A stretch of 64,000 nt of DNA from Pyrus communis (GCF_963583255.1 NC_084815.1:6433724-6497723), one strand, 5' to 3'; shown: positions 11,593-24,100, numbered from the stretch's first letter. Made by a program: numbers and translations. The notes: a model not told the origin generated them from the sequence alone.

Positions 11593-14100
11593 TGAAAATT
11601 CACTAAAATCTATAAACAAAAGTCTATACCAAACTTCAAAATCCATATATGAGGTATGGATTCTACAAATCTTATAAAATCCACCACTTTAGAAATTAGA
11701 TATGAAAACCCTCCTAAATCTTAATTTCACAACACACCACTTAGTTTATGGTCGGAAACTATTTAGGTATTCTTATGGAACAAGAAGTTTTTAAATTGAT
11801 AACACAGTGGTGTCAAATTTTGACGAAGTCTGGACTGGGTTCAACACGTATTGCACAAGCGTTGCTTTAGATCTCGATGCCACGAGATGACTCGAGAGAA
11901 TAGGCATGTTACTATTGGAGGCGGGCAATATACACTGTTTTTGTTCAAATGCGTGTGAAAGTTGCATATAAATCTGGCTTCTTACAATCAAAATAATGCA
12001 GACAAACGCAAAACATCTCTATGTCTACTATTATAAAGTCAAGCTCTAAGTTTGGTGAAAGAAGGCCTTGAAAAAATAATTGGACAGAAATGCCCTTAAA
12101 ACAAACAAAAAAAACAACACAAAAAAACAAATTAAATAATTGTTGCGAAAATGAGATCAACAAAAATCAATCCAATTAAATTCCAAATTTTATTGTTCAC
12201 AAGTATACGAATCGAATGATAGTATAGCAAATAAGCACAAATATCGTTTCACATGGATCGAATGGATTGAAACCGCCACAACATTAGTGAAAATTGTCTC
12301 CTTCGCACACATTCTCACATCAAATGCAGTTTTAACACAGAAGGAAGGCCTTCAAACCTACAAGCCATGAAGATGTGAGACAGAAGAAACATAGAGCAGG
12401 TTGCTCTCTCTCATTTTCTAATTTAGTTAGATTTGTTTTGTTAATCCCATTTTGTTTTCATTAATCATACTCTGTTGGTTGATCAAATGCTTGGGCTGAT
12501 TTGGGGGCCATGGCAGCTAAGCTTGCTCGAACGGTGCAGTTTTATTTTTACCTTTTACGTAGGACATGTCGTAACACTAACCGGAAATTGCACGGGAGTT
12601 GCCGTTGGCTTCCGACTGTTTTTCTATTCAGCTTTAAAAATCCTTGTTTTTGCATTCGACTACTAATAGAACGTACAATATGATGAGTATAACTCTCAAT
12701 CTGTAATTTCGTAACAGATTACATTTCACCCAAGTTTGAAATTATGTACTTGAATATACTGTTTCTGAGATTTACAAAGCGTCTTATGATGGTCTCAACC
12801 TTGAAAGCGGGGGCGACGCTTATGCCGGGTGGTGATTTGCCGACTACTGCCAAACTATTTGAATTACAATTGCCTCAATCCACGATTAAGATGTCACGAG
12901 TTAGCTGCAAAATGGTTGAATATGGTTTCGAGAGTGGACTGGCTAATACTGTATTCTGCAATGCCGAGTTTACTTCTGGAAAAGAGAGATTATAAACAGC
13001 ACTGGTCAGATTGAGCGTGAAGAAATATGAACAGACAGAAAAGGTATGACGAAATTCACCTGTTCCGTTCAAGGTGCCCAAAGACATCTGCAACCGAGAG
13101 GCCCTGTCCATATGGCAACTGCGAAAAAAGTTGAGATAAATTACTAGTTGCTATCCATACTTAAAATACACACATTATTAATCTTATTAGAGCCACAGGT
13201 GAATCCCAGAGATCCCCGATCCACATGTATCCTACTGGCCATCGTTAAGTAGAGAGGCTTACATCGCTCCAAAGAAAGGGAACTTGACCCGGGAATCTAA
13301 AACACTCCAAAAGAGACGTAGCTTGCCCCACCCTGACCAGAAATCAAGAATTCAGAGCCAAGGGTGAGAATATGAGATGGATTATGGTCCAACCTCCATG
13401 CATTTTATTGTACGGCTTTCAAGAGGACTGCTTTGCAAAACAAAATAGAAGAAACTGAATCTTGCGTTTTCAAGATTTGAGAATGTCGACTTTTCTATGA
13501 AATGAAAACAGTGAAAACGAAATAACAAAAGTAGGCAATGTGTAACTGTGGAAAACTGTTTTGAGAACCACCAATATCATTTTAAACCATAATAGAAATA
13601 CCTTCCAAAGATTCTGCAAATAGATTATGGCACTGTCAATGGAACCTGAAAGAACCCTAGTTCTTTCTGTCTTTATCATCTATATCTTCATCAAGGTCAA
13701 GAGTAACAACATCTGAGGAAATCTTCAGAAGGGATTCTAGATAACTTGGAGTGCCATGTTTGATACTTCTAATGCTGTTCCAACATTCCTTCAGCGTGGC
13801 TAGTGTCCACTTGTTAGAAAGTAAGAGTTCAAGCCCAAGTGTCAAAAGGAAGTAACAAACGCTCTGCCACAGGTGAGACTTTGAATCAGATCAATATCAA
13901 CCATATTTTCCATGTGAATTAGTTAGATTTTCAATCATATATTTAAACATGTAACAAATAGCAAACCAAGACACAAGCTGTTACACTTCTTGCTCTAAAT
14001 TTTCCGTTGATTACAATGCACGCGCAGCACATGCCAAAATGTAATAGCCAACCTTGTACCACTTTCTCGTAAAGACTAGTAATAAGAAATGAACAAGTTA

Positions 14101-14300
14101 AAAAAAAACAAAAAATTAAAAAGCAGAGTTCAATTTGTACGGAGGGCTGCAACCACAAGAATTTATACCCAAGATCTCCTACTTTCATATAGTTTGTAGT
14201 GGGAGGTTCCGATCCAGGATGTCTAGGACACCGATGTCTGATCCTAGGATATAGTACCAACATATCCCAATAGCTCAAGCTGTTAGGATGTGAGTAACAT
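14101..14300 (-). repeat. Possible SINE-like repeat in relic A intron
   Basis: On the minus strand, TAACAGCTTGAGCTATTGGG is followed by a B-box-like GGATCGGAACCTCCCAC and a T-rich tail (complement of 14101-14120). This resembles dispersed tRNA-like repeats common in plants. The boundaries and a target-site duplication were not established, so the call is weak. Confidence 0.3.
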
Positions 14301-15167
14301 AATCTTATACATAAACAACACGTGTTGCTCCAATATCTAGTTTACATTTTGACAGAATGAAAGAAATAAGTGACTCTGTAAAGTTTTAACTGTAGTTTTG
14401 TCTTGCTGACATGTAAATATTGAAGTGGTTAACACTTGAGCAAGCCAATACTCCAAGAATGGTTATTCCTTGTTACCATTATATATTCATTGAAACTTCC
14501 ACTTCTCAAGAAATAAATTTTACTTTTTCAGCAAACGGTTGCAGAAGATTTCCTGCATAAGGCCAAGATATGTACCTCAATACCAAGGTAACAAATTGAG
14601 CCACCAGTAACATTCCAATCAAAGGCCTGATTGCATTGATCTCTCATATCTTGCCGTAGAAGAGCCAGTGACACAAGTCCATCAGCAAAGCAAAAGCCTG
14701 GAGATAATCTGAAAAAGTTCTGGAAGCATAGATCTAAATGTTAGGGAAGATTGCTATTCTCGGCACGTCATCAGCACCCAGTTTTCTATATTGAATCATG
14801 ACATTTACTAAGAGGCAAGCTAAAATTTCTAGAACATCCCTCCATCAGTTGGTAAAAAAATTCTAGACTCACTGCTTCTATTATATTAGATGGTTCACAC
14901 CAACATAACGCTACCAAATTACGAATTAAAACAGAAAAATTTGGAAACAATAGTAAGATCGAGTACAATTTCAATTAGTCCTACTTTTCCAAATGAATCA
15001 AGATCCTGAGAGTAAATTTAAAAAGACTCGCTAAACTTCCTTCAAAATAAAGTCAACATTTAGCTATTAATCACAAATTCCAAGAGTGGTATTCTCCCCG
15101 CTCCACTAAAGTATATTCTTATTATTAAACAATAAAAAACTTTATTTATAGACAAGTTCTCTCACGT

Positions 15168-15508
15168 TGTCACATGGCACTGAGACGCACAATCTTATTT
15201 GAGGAACACCTTGTAGGACCCACTCCACGTTATATCTTACCAATCCAAACCATCTATTTTTCAAGTCTTCATTCAAAGGCTATCCTCACAAAGATTAATC
15301 TAAATTTAGAGCCGTTTAAGGCATCTAATTGTGACAAAGAAAATATATTTAAATGGTGCTTCCAAGAAATACACCACCTTTTAACCAAATGGTCATAATA
15401 TTTTTTCAATTTGAGTTTTTTTGTTGGTAGAGATGATCTTTGAGGAATGGCTTAAGAGAGAGACGGTTTGGATAGTTCAAAGTCAATGCAGAGTGTGCCC
15501 TACATATA
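15168..15508. mobile_element. Hairpin MITE related to 4016-4375
   Basis: The left arm AATCCAAACCATCTATTTTT and following CTATCCTCACAAAG are complemented by ATGATCTTTGAGGAATGG and GACGGTTTGGATAGTTC in the right arm. The element lies in an intron of ABCA1 relic A. The arms are more diverged than in the 4016 copy and no clear target-site duplication was seen. Confidence 0.55.
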
Positions 15509-17167
15509 TACATATATTTTCCACAAAAACCAAACTTCATAAGAAAAGTTAGACGGACTAGTAAGAAGTAAACCAAATTATTAAAGTACTAGAAGTAGTA
15601 GTAGGAAGAAGAATACTAATAAAAGATAAGTTACATGCGTGTAGGAATACAACCTTAAGAAAAGAATTTGCACTTGCTGTTGTCTTTATAAGCCCCATGA
15701 TGAATGAGATAACCATAAGAATGAGTCCCGTAAGAAGTGGACCAAGAGAAGCACATTCTGGACATGAATAAGCGTATAAGTACAACATTAATAACCAAAA
15801 GTTGCAAGGTTAATGCCGTGAATGTGAGAATAAGAGAATGACAAATAGAAAATACACCACCTGAGCCATACTGTGGTCAGAGACTAAGGCAATATGTGGA
15901 GATGCAATTGCTAATCCATACGTTAAAAACATGACGACTGTCGAGTCGACAATCTGCTTCCAATGAACTGCACCAGACCTACATACAGTCTTCTCGTAAA
16001 ATAAGTAAACCTGAAGTATTTTTCAATGTTTGATGGAACTCAAGAAAAAATAGAATAACTGTGGAGCTTAATGCCCTTGGTTGGTGTCTACTCATCGTGT
16101 AGAATATGTTTATGTTATCTACCTCGTAGTTCAATATCCAGTGTCGAAATATTCTCCTATATCCGCAGACACTAACCAAACAAAAAAAATGCGCATAAAC
16201 ATTTTGAATCCTACTAATTTTCAGATTTGACCAAAAGAAATGACGACGTTCCCACAAATTATTTTACAAAAAAAAAAAATAATCAGTGATGAACTGAATT
16301 TGGAAGCTCAAATTCGTACATGAAAAAAGTGTGAAGAACTACATGTTTAAAGACATACCAAAGATGTAAAAAGGAATTATTGCTAACGATGAAGGAAAAA
16401 GAAAGCTGATGAAGTCTCATATGAAAGTAGAAGCCCAAATTAAAGAATAGAAACTAGAGGATGAACCTAATACAATTAGGTTAATCTTATGAGTATCAGT
16501 ATCGAAATTACAAGCGGATGGTTATTTAACCAACAGACAAACATACCCCACTAATCAGTTGGTGGTGTTTAGCTTTTACTTCATGCTCCTGCATCAGTCA
16601 ACCAAAAAAAAATTCTGGGGTAAGGAAATACTCAGAGCAGTATAGAACATACAAAAATACATTGAACAACACTTAGGTAGGTACGTAGTTTAATTGACAC
16701 ATTGATAGAGGTTAAAATAATTTTGGTAGGAAATGACCCAAATACAGAACATACCTGCCATATGTCGCTCCAACGAAGGCCAACATGAACACTCATAATC
16801 AGCAAAGTTAATTGACCCTAAAGCAAATGCCATGGGCAAAAGCAATGACCTTTAATATCCTGAAAGAGAAAATGTAAATGAAACCCGTCTGAACTACAGA
16901 ATTTACGACAGTTTCTGATCTACTTGAAGCAATGGAATAAACTTCTGATACATTTGCTTTGATTGCAATGCAAACAGTTTGTGATATATGTTTTGTAAAA
17001 AAAAGCATAGATAACAGAAAGAAAAAAAAAGTAAAATCAAGATAAAAGATCCTAAGCAGCTAAATATGAGATAAGAATCCTTTGTACCTGACTGAATATT
17101 TTAATCTTCTTGGGATAATTCTTCTTTGCCCAAGAGAAAGGCTTTACACTGGGTCAGTGACCCTAAA

Positions 17168-19315
17168 TCAATTAACTTTGCATTCATGCACAAGCTCCAC
17201 AAGATTTGAAACCTCAGGAGATCTCTTTATCCAACTTTTGAATACTGGTCGGTTAAGAATCTCAAAAGTTACCTCATTTGGTTGACAGCCTTCCAGTAAA
17301 AGATTTTTCAATAATGATAAAATGTCTGAAAAAGCACCCCTCTTGAACACTGCCTCCAATAAGGTATTGTAGATTGCTATGCTTGGAGTAAGCCCATTCT
17401 CTACCACGTCATCCCTCAACTCAAGAGCAACAGATACCTTTCCATCCTTGCAAAGGCCACTAATTAAGGACCCATATGTAAACAGATCCGGTTTTAGTCT
17501 CTGGTTGTACATATCACTAACCAATTGATTAACCATAGCCTTATTGCCCTCTTTAATGAAGGCATGAATAAGAATATTATAAGAAATTGTATCAGGAAAA
17601 AATCCAGTATTCCGTAGTTGCTTAAAAACCCGTTCTGCAATTCCAACTAGACCATTCTTACAAAGTCTGTCTAGCAACAGATTAAAAGTGACAATAGTGG
17701 GACTAGAACCACTACACGTCATGTAATCCAAGAGCTTCAAACATTCAGAAAAGTTTTCAACCCTACAGAAGTACTGAATTAAACAATTCAAACTAACAAC
17801 ATTAGGCTGAACACCGCCATTCTTCATATGACTCAAGACCCTCCGGATCATTGAACGCCTTTTCTGTTTGCATGCCACAGACAAAATCGTATTGAAGGAA
17901 ACCACATCAGGCCCATTTTCGTCCCACTTAAAGTAGTCCAAGAATTTCAAAGCCTTGGAGAGGTTATTTTCTCTACAGAAACTCTTTAAAATTGTGTTAT
18001 ATGACACATTACTTGGCATTAAACCTTCTCCAATCATTTTCTTCAATCCATATAGCGCTTCTTCTGATCTATTCTCATGACACAAACAATTGAAGTATAT
18101 ATTGTACACAACAACATCCACGTAGTTGCCCTCTGTAATCACATCAAGCAATAGTTCACAAGCAATCCCAATGTTACCTGTTTTTAACAGGCCTCCTCCC
18201 ACGGCAGCATATGTGTACGCGTTGGGAGAAAATCCTTTGTTTTCAATCATCTCAAGTAAGCTGAAAATGTCATTCGCTCTATCTTGAATACAAAGTGCAT
18301 GAAGGATCACATTGTATGTGGTCATATCTGGTTCACATCCTTCCCTTTCCATCTTAGCCAAATATTCTAACGCCTCTGCAATCCTCCCATCACCACAAAG
18401 AGATTTAATAACTATAGTGTATGTTATCGCACTAGGCTTACACCCATCAGTCTCCATTTCATCTAAACAGCAAAGAAGATCTCTCCACAAACCTTCTCTA
18501 CCAAACCCATAAACTAAAGCAGTATAAGAGCACACATTATGTACAACGCCTTTCCTCTTCATCCAATAAAACAATTGCAAAGCATTATTACTCTGGCCGG
18601 TCTTACACAATGCCCAAAGCATAGGGTTATAAACATAAGCACCGAAAAAATGACCCTGACGCATAAGAGCATAGCACACAAACCATGCCTCTTCAGTCAT
18701 CATGGCTTTACTAAGCTTAGAAATCAACAAACACAAACTGGGTTCGGTCGGGAGATACTTCAACCTCAACATAAGCTTAAAAACACCCATTGATCTAACT
18801 AAATTCCCAACTCTAAGCATGTTTTTCAAGATTCTTGACAAAGAAGTAAACGAGGGTAAAAACCCACCATCAAACATCTCTTCAGCAATCATATAAGCAT
18901 CTTTCAGACGACCAAGTGATAGCATACCATTCAAAAGTGCATTGAAAGTGGAAGCATTTGGAGCGGGCCCGAATCTCTTCATTCCGTGGTAAACCTGAAC
19001 CACATTGTCTAGCAATACAGTCTGTGACTTCAAGTAAGAGTAAAGCAAAGCATTGCAATCATACACCGTGGGTTTGCCGGGAAAATTGCCCATGGAGTTC
19101 AAAGAGTCTAAAGCTTTCACAAAGTTACCGGAGGAGGCATGGCATTGCATACTGAGCTGTAATTCGCGGTAGTTACAGTCATCGGAATTGTTTGCTTCAT
19201 AAGTAAAGTCTGTAGCTTTAAGTGCAGATAATGAAGAAAATTTGACAAAATTAGGAGTAAAATAACAGTTGCAAATTCTGCGGTGTGAACAACTAACTGC
19301 ACCAACTGTCATCAA
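17168..19315 (-). CDS. P-class pentatricopeptide repeat (PPR) protein, 715 aa
   Basis: An uninterrupted single-exon frame of 715 codons, the usual intronless plant PPR layout. The N-terminal segment of about 50 residues (MMTVGAVSCSHRRICNCYF...) is rich in Ser/Cys/Arg and poor in acidic residues, compatible with a mitochondrial or plastid transit peptide. Tandem motifs of about 35 residues start near residue 80. They carry the signatures VYDCNALLYSYLK, SYTALVYGFGREG, TYTIVIKSLCGDG, TYNVILHALC, SYNTILKSFCREN, SYNILIHAFIKEG and TYGSLISGLCKDG, roughly 16-17 repeats reaching near the C-terminus. No E, DYW or SMR domain is seen, so it is a P-class protein. Established family role: sequence-specific binding of organellar RNA for splicing, end processing or translation. 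Its specific target cannot be read here. It lies between two decayed genes, ABCA1 relic A and the MDH relic. A second Met two codons downstream is an alternative start. Confidence 0.93.
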   Translation of the reverse strand: MMTVGAVSCSHRRICNCYFTPNFVKFSSLSALKATDFTYEANNSDDCNYRELQLSMQCHASSGNFVKALDSLNSMGNFPGKPTVYDCNALLYSYLKSQTVLLDNVVQVYHGMKRFGPAPNASTFNALLNGMLSLGRLKDAYMIAEEMFDGGFLPSFTSLSRILKNMLRVGNLVRSMGVFKLMLRLKYLPTEPSLCLLISKLSKAMMTEEAWFVCYALMRQGHFFGAYVYNPMLWALCKTGQSNNALQLFYWMKRKGVVHNVCSYTALVYGFGREGLWRDLLCCLDEMETDGCKPSAITYTIVIKSLCGDGRIAEALEYLAKMEREGCEPDMTTYNVILHALCIQDRANDIFSLLEMIENKGFSPNAYTYAAVGGGLLKTGNIGIACELLLDVITEGNYVDVVVYNIYFNCLCHENRSEEALYGLKKMIGEGLMPSNVSYNTILKSFCRENNLSKALKFLDYFKWDENGPDVVSFNTILSVACKQKRRSMIRRVLSHMKNGGVQPNVVSLNCLIQYFCRVENFSECLKLLDYMTCSGSSPTIVTFNLLLDRLCKNGLVGIAERVFKQLRNTGFFPDTISYNILIHAFIKEGNKAMVNQLVSDMYNQRLKPDLFTYGSLISGLCKDGKVSVALELRDDVVENGLTPSIAIYNTLLEAVFKRGAFSDILSLLKNLLLEGCQPNEVTFEILNRPVFKSWIKRSPEVSNLVELVHECKVN

Positions 19316-19456
19316 GGATGAAATTTAAGTTGAAGATTAGAAATTTGAGTTGCTTGTGTTGCTTATATATCATCAACTACCCACATTCAGCAGGGCTGGT
19401 CCTGAGTTTTTTGGTGCCCAGGGCGAACAAGCAAAATGTGCCTTTATGAAGCATAC

Positions 19457-19851
19457 CTTTGAGAAAAGGAAGGCAGCATCAATCAGTTCCATTTTCACCT
19501 CCTTCAAGGCTTGAGCTGCAGGTCCAATATCAAGCATGTGCAGAATTACAGGCTGGTCAGGGCCTAGCATCGCTCCCCTCGCAATCATCGGAACAATAGC
19601 ATACTGTATTGCCCTGTTCAACATCAAGCATGAACCTTCATCAAGTTTTCAAGAATTCGGAACTAAGCAAGTTTTACATTTAAAAGCATCATTCTTTTCA
19701 TAATGTATGCCAATTACTTTCAATATCATAAAATTGGACATCCAGATTAAGCTACAAATTCAGGAAAACATCCAAGACGGGTTTATCGGTATGAGAATAT
19801 ATGCCATGCCTGCAGCACCAGTGACCAAAACAGTCACAGGATCCTTCTCAT
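19457..19851 (-). pseudogene. Cytosolic malate dehydrogenase 5' fragment (first two coding exons)
   Basis: The first exon (19810-19851) contains KDPVTVLVTGAAG, the Rossmann nucleotide-binding start of cytosolic NAD-MDH. Its ATG (19849-19851) is one base out of frame with that segment. The second exon (19457-19613) gives [29 protein letters not shown] and [10 protein letters not shown], all strongly MDH-like, but single-base losses disrupt the frame at its start and near its end. The intron between them would begin with GC rather than GT. No later MDH exons (the catalytic RLDHNR region) follow. This is a truncated, non-functional copy just upstream of the PPR gene. The intact enzyme interconverts malate and oxaloacetate with NAD. 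Confidence 0.75.
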
Positions 19852-20976
19852 ACTCAAGAAGCTCCACATGTATTTTATGAGCATCCAAAAGAAGGCAATA
19901 GCGAACAGAACAGCCAAACTTTTCTCAATCAGTACTACATTCATATTCTCTTGTTCTAAAGAAGTACAACAATATTCTCCATTTTTACTCAGAAAATAAA
20001 CAGATATGCAACGACGAATTCCCGTTAAAATCAAAACAAATCCAATCATATGTTTATAGGTCTGAAAATACCACCAATCAAACAAAGAATCTACAGCCTG
20101 CAGGGGCACCTCTTCAACAAGGCAATCAGATACCAAAACAAAGTCCACAAGATATTATAAATACAGAATTTTTAATTATATATTCCAAAGAAAAGAACCT
20201 GTCCTTCTGTTTGGTCTCCTCCAAAACTAAGTAATACAAGAAGTTATTAATAATAATAAGTTAAATAATCGTGTTAGAATGTGGAAGGAGATTTGGGTTT
20301 TCTGATCATAAATAAGAAATACCAATTTTAATGATTTCGTAACAATATCAAATACATAGAAGTTGCAGTCTTGCTTTCCCGGATTAGTAAAATCCAATTT
20401 CAAGCAAAAGAAGGTGAAAAAAAAAAAATGAGACAATTGAAACCGAAAAGAGATGGAGGCGCTGAGACCTGAGAGAGATTATCGAACGGCGGAACGGCGG
20501 AGAGCGGAGGCAGGCGGACCGTTGGGTGTGGGTGTGGGTGCACTGGGTGGATGGTGCAGCCGTGTAGGTCTATGACTCTGCGACTCTGTCGATGCGGACC
20601 GTTGGGTCTGGGTCTTGGCAGCAGGTCAGAGATTCTATGGTCGCCAAGAATACGAAACGATTTGGGCTTCGAAGAACGAAGGGCGAAGACGCAGGGCACT
20701 GGAGCCAAAAAAACTTTAGGGTTTAGGGTTTAGGTGGTGGCTACAACAGAGAGGAGGGGTTTTGGGCTGGAGCACGGGAGGGGTTTTGGGTTTGTAACTA
20801 GTTGTCCATGCAAGACATGTTTTCTTATTATTGAGAAATTTTGCAATGTGATCAGATCACGGGTGGTCATCACGTTTATTTCTATAAATGGTGAAAATTT
20901 TTATTTTTATGTTATTAGATGGTTTTTTTGTTAAAATTTAGATTTTAAAGTTTATTTCATTAATTTTTCCCTTAAT
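19852..20976. other. Upstream region of the MDH relic, no intact gene
   Basis: No supported coding region. About 20400-20720 is GC-richer and CT-rich on the minus strand and could be the former promoter and 5' UTR of the MDH relic. It ends in a run of telomere-like repeats, listed separately. The open frames across 20400-20733 on both strands have arginine/proline-rich, non-conserved composition. Confidence 0.5.
20715..20735. promoter_or_regulatory. Telo-box: three TTTAGGG-type units
   Basis: Positions 20715-20721 and 20722-20728 are perfect TTTAGGG, and 20729-20735 is TTTAGGT. Such AAACCCTAA telo-boxes are known in plant promoters of highly expressed housekeeping genes. Here the motif lies upstream of the MDH relic, read on the minus strand. 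A short interstitial telomeric insertion is the alternative. Confidence 0.5.
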
Positions 20977-21170
20977 TAATAATCTTTTTATTTTTTATTT
21001 TTTATTTTATTTTGGCAAACAGAGCTACATTAACCAGGCAAGAGATGCCCAAAAGTACAACGAAAGCCAAGCAACAGCAATCCCCAAATACAACCAGGAA
21101 GTACAGGGGTTAGACTACCCGACGCTCAAAGCAAGGCTCAAAGTGTCCCCTCTAGCACCTCCCCCACAAA

Positions 21171-24100
21171 TTAAGGCGGACAAGGTAAGTCATCCTTATT
21201 TAAAACATGCACAGGTGAAGATGGGGGCCTATCCACCCAAGACACATCACACTTCTCCACACACCTTCGCGACGCCAAATGGTCAGCCGCCAAATTGGCT
21301 AATCTTGGAATCCAAGACCAGCGACAGACATGAAAGGCTTCGCCAAGCTTCACACACTTCGCTAAAATAGGAAAAGCCTCCCACATGCCCTCAGAAATTG
21401 AACCTCGCAAACAGGATATAGTGTCGTGAGAATCCGATTCAACAACCACATGAGTGAAACCCAAAGAGATACCCAAGTCACAACCATTCTGCATAGCCAA
21501 GGCTTCCACAGAATCCACACAAGTCACTCTAAGTTTGGTGTGACGAGCTGCCAGGAAATTCCCCAAAAAATCCCGCACCACTACCCCTGCATATCCATTG
21601 CCCGTAGCAACATCCCAACTGGCATCAACATTTATTTTTACATAGGGAAGAGTTGGCAGCACCTACCTAATTTGTCCCTCACAATGAGAGAAGTGTCGCC
21701 CCCCCGTCGACAGGAGGAAACCTGTCTAACATCAAGGAAAGGCGCCACATTGGTGGAAATAGCAGAGAGGACCCGAAACGGATTGATAGCTTCATGTTGG
21801 TAAAGGAAACGACACCTTGCTTTCCAAATGTGCCAACAAGAAAATGCAATGAGAGAAAGAACCCGCATCAAGTCATTCTTGGAAAGAACATGATTCTGTA
21901 GAACAGCCATAAGCCAAGTACCCCACGATGTAATATCCGAAGGATTAACATGATATGTTAAAGCACCCCCATACCAAATAGCTTTCACCCATGGACAGAG
22001 AAGAAACAAATGTTCAACAGACTCCTTATGTGAATGACATAAAGGGCAAAACGGTGAAGGCGCAGATTTCCGGATGAAAAGAGCTGCCATCATGGGAATT
22101 GCACAATGCAATACCTTCCACATAAAACATTTCAATTTAAGGGGAGTATGAAGCTGCCACGCCCATTTCCATAGTCTCCCTGGAATGGATGCAGCAGAGG
22201 AGGAGTATCGGGGCGACGGAGGAGGAAGCAGAGAACGTTGCCAATGATAACCCGATTTGACAAAATACACTCCAGTCTTAACCATAGGCCAGACCAACTG
22301 ATCCTGCCACATAGTCTCGTCAATTGGAATGGCCAAAATAGCCTCAAGTGCCTCCACCGAAAGAAACGGTCTAAGAAACTCCATATTTCCATTCTCTAGT
22401 GGCTAGATTAATAATGAAATCCACCGTGGTGTTTCGACTAACCTGCACGTCCCTAGAAAGGATAGGGTGACCATCCGAAAGTGAAGGCAACCATTGATCC
22501 CGCCAGAGCTTAATCTGCTGGCCACTCATCACTTGCCAATGGAAGTCATGCAGCAGAACATCATGACCTTGTAACAAGCTTGACCAAGCCCAAGAAGCAC
22601 AACCTCCCTGCCTGGCCTTCAGAAACGAACAGTGAGGGAAATATCTAGCCTTTAACACATGTGCCTACAGTGACTCCGGTTCCTGAATTAAACGCCAGCA
22701 TTTCTTTGCTAAAAGGGCATCATTAAACTCCATAAAGCTTCGAAAACCCAACCCCCCTTAAGCTTTTGGCAAACGAAGAATGTCCGTGGAAACCCAAGGG
22801 ATATGATTCTCCCTCATATCATGCCCCCACCAGAAATTGGTAACCAAAGAATCCATTTCTTTATAGATAAGTTTCAGAAACTTGAACCACCGCCTGAAGT
22901 AGAACTTTTTTCCCTGCATGCGAAAGAAGAGTATGTTTCCAACCTTGAAACTTGCTTAAAATCCAGTCCTTCACATAGGGCAACCCTTTAGATTTAGATC
23001 TGCCCCACATAGCTAGCACACCAAGATACGTGCCGGGATCAATCACCCTAGGCATGCACAAGATACCAACAAGTTCCGCTGCTAAACTGGTAAGAACATT
23101 CGACCCAAAGAACACGCTAGATTTCTGCAGGTTAACCTGCTGACCTGAAGCCACACAATATTGCTCTAATAAACAAACCAGAGTGCGACAATTCTCCTTA
23201 TCCGCTTTAAGAAATAGAAGGGAATCATCGACAAAGCCAGAGCACCTTGAGCACACACCTTTGAAATAAGTAGAGAAAAAACCTCACTCACAAACAAAAA
23301 CAAATATGGCGATAACGGATCCCCTTGATGGAGACCACGTGATGGAGCAAACTGCTTCCTCGGGGTACCATTGAGAAGGATGGAAAAGTGAACCGAAGAA
23401 ATGCATCGAAGAACCAAATTACACCAAGCCTGACCAAATCCCAAACGCTGCATGATTGCCACTAAAAAGTCCCACTCCACTCTGTCATACGCCTTTTGCA
23501 TACCAAGCTTAACCCCAAGCTTAAATGTCTGTTTCCTTCTTCGAGTTTTAAGGAAGTGATAAACTTCATGAGGAATGCCAATATTGTCATGAATTTGCCT
23601 ACCAACTACAAAAGCATTCTGCGTATGGGAAATAAGCATCGGCAAAAATGGACAAAGACAATTTGCCAATACCTTTGACAAAATCTTATATGAATAATTA
23701 CATAGGCTAATTGGTATAAATTGAGATACATACTCTGGATGGGGAACCTTAGGATTAAGTACAACATGAGTGGAATTAATTCGATGCGAACTACAAGTAC
23801 CATTCATGAGATCCTCAACCAAGCCCAACACTTCCTCCTTAAGACTGTCCCAAAAATAGTGATAGAAGATGCCTTGGAATCTATCGGGACCTGGAGCTTT
23901 CAAAGCCCCAATCTGCATAGCGGCTGCCCGAATTTCATCTCTTGATATCGTAGCTTCAAGAACCACATTCATCTCCATAGTTATCTTGGGTGAAATACAA
24001 TCCAACATTGAGCCCCAATCCCGTTGACCCACCGAAGTGAAAAGTTGCTTAAAATGCAAATTTATAAGCTCCTGTACATGTCTGGGATGCTCGTGCCACA

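Larger units (their letters stand above)
10684..13570. repeat. Duplicated block, copy A (matches 28404-32790)
   Basis: Long stretches match block B in the same order and orientation. Examples: GATGAGAAAATGTTTTTC (10693 and 28413 areas), the ATTATCTAGATAAGT motif, the segment from GGAACAAGAAG through TGAAAGTTG (about 11778-11965 against 29290-29490), and about 12180-13570 against 31150-32790. The last part includes the final two ABCA1-type exons and the preceding intron. Copy A lacks the LINE fragments of copy B but carries a SINE and a hAT MITE that copy B lacks. Confidence 0.85.
12894..16859 (-). pseudogene. ABCA1: ABCA1-type transporter relic A (TMD2 and C-terminal exons)
   Basis: Exons recognised by similarity to plant ABCA1 (AOH), in transcript order: 16755-16859 (FALGSINFADYE...VGLRWSDIW, late TMD1), 16547-16588 (EHEVKAKHHQLISG), about 16359-16444 (DFISFLFPSSLAII), 15861-16010 (SGAVHWKQIVDSTVVMFLTY), 15654-15757 (GLILMVISFIMGLI), 14576-14719 ([14 protein letters not shown]), 13602-13863 (FLLTLGLELL, DLDEDID linker, RVLSGSIDSAIIYL), 13060-13118 (LPYGQGLSVADVFGHLERN) and 12894-12975 ([20 protein letters not shown], stop). 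Most GT/AG sites survive. Lesions: a 2-bp loss after FADYE, a Trp-to-TGA stop at 16417-16419, a 1-bp loss near 15735, and an extra base near 13675. Exon 1, NBD1 and all of NBD2 are missing. The intact protein would be a full-size membrane ABC transporter; this copy cannot encode one. Confidence 0.85.

Noticed and set aside
11791..12163. Minus-strand open frames in block A
   Set aside because: They are disrupted in the homologous part of block B (29290-29548) and have no domain.
12475..12683. Two overlapping plus-strand open frames of 60-63 codons
   Set aside because: They lie in the 3' flank of ABCA1 relic A; the related region of block B does not keep them open.
20400..20733. Possible Arg/Pro-rich protein genes on both strands
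   Set aside because: No conserved domain or splice-supported continuation; the region fits a GC-rich promoter/leader better.
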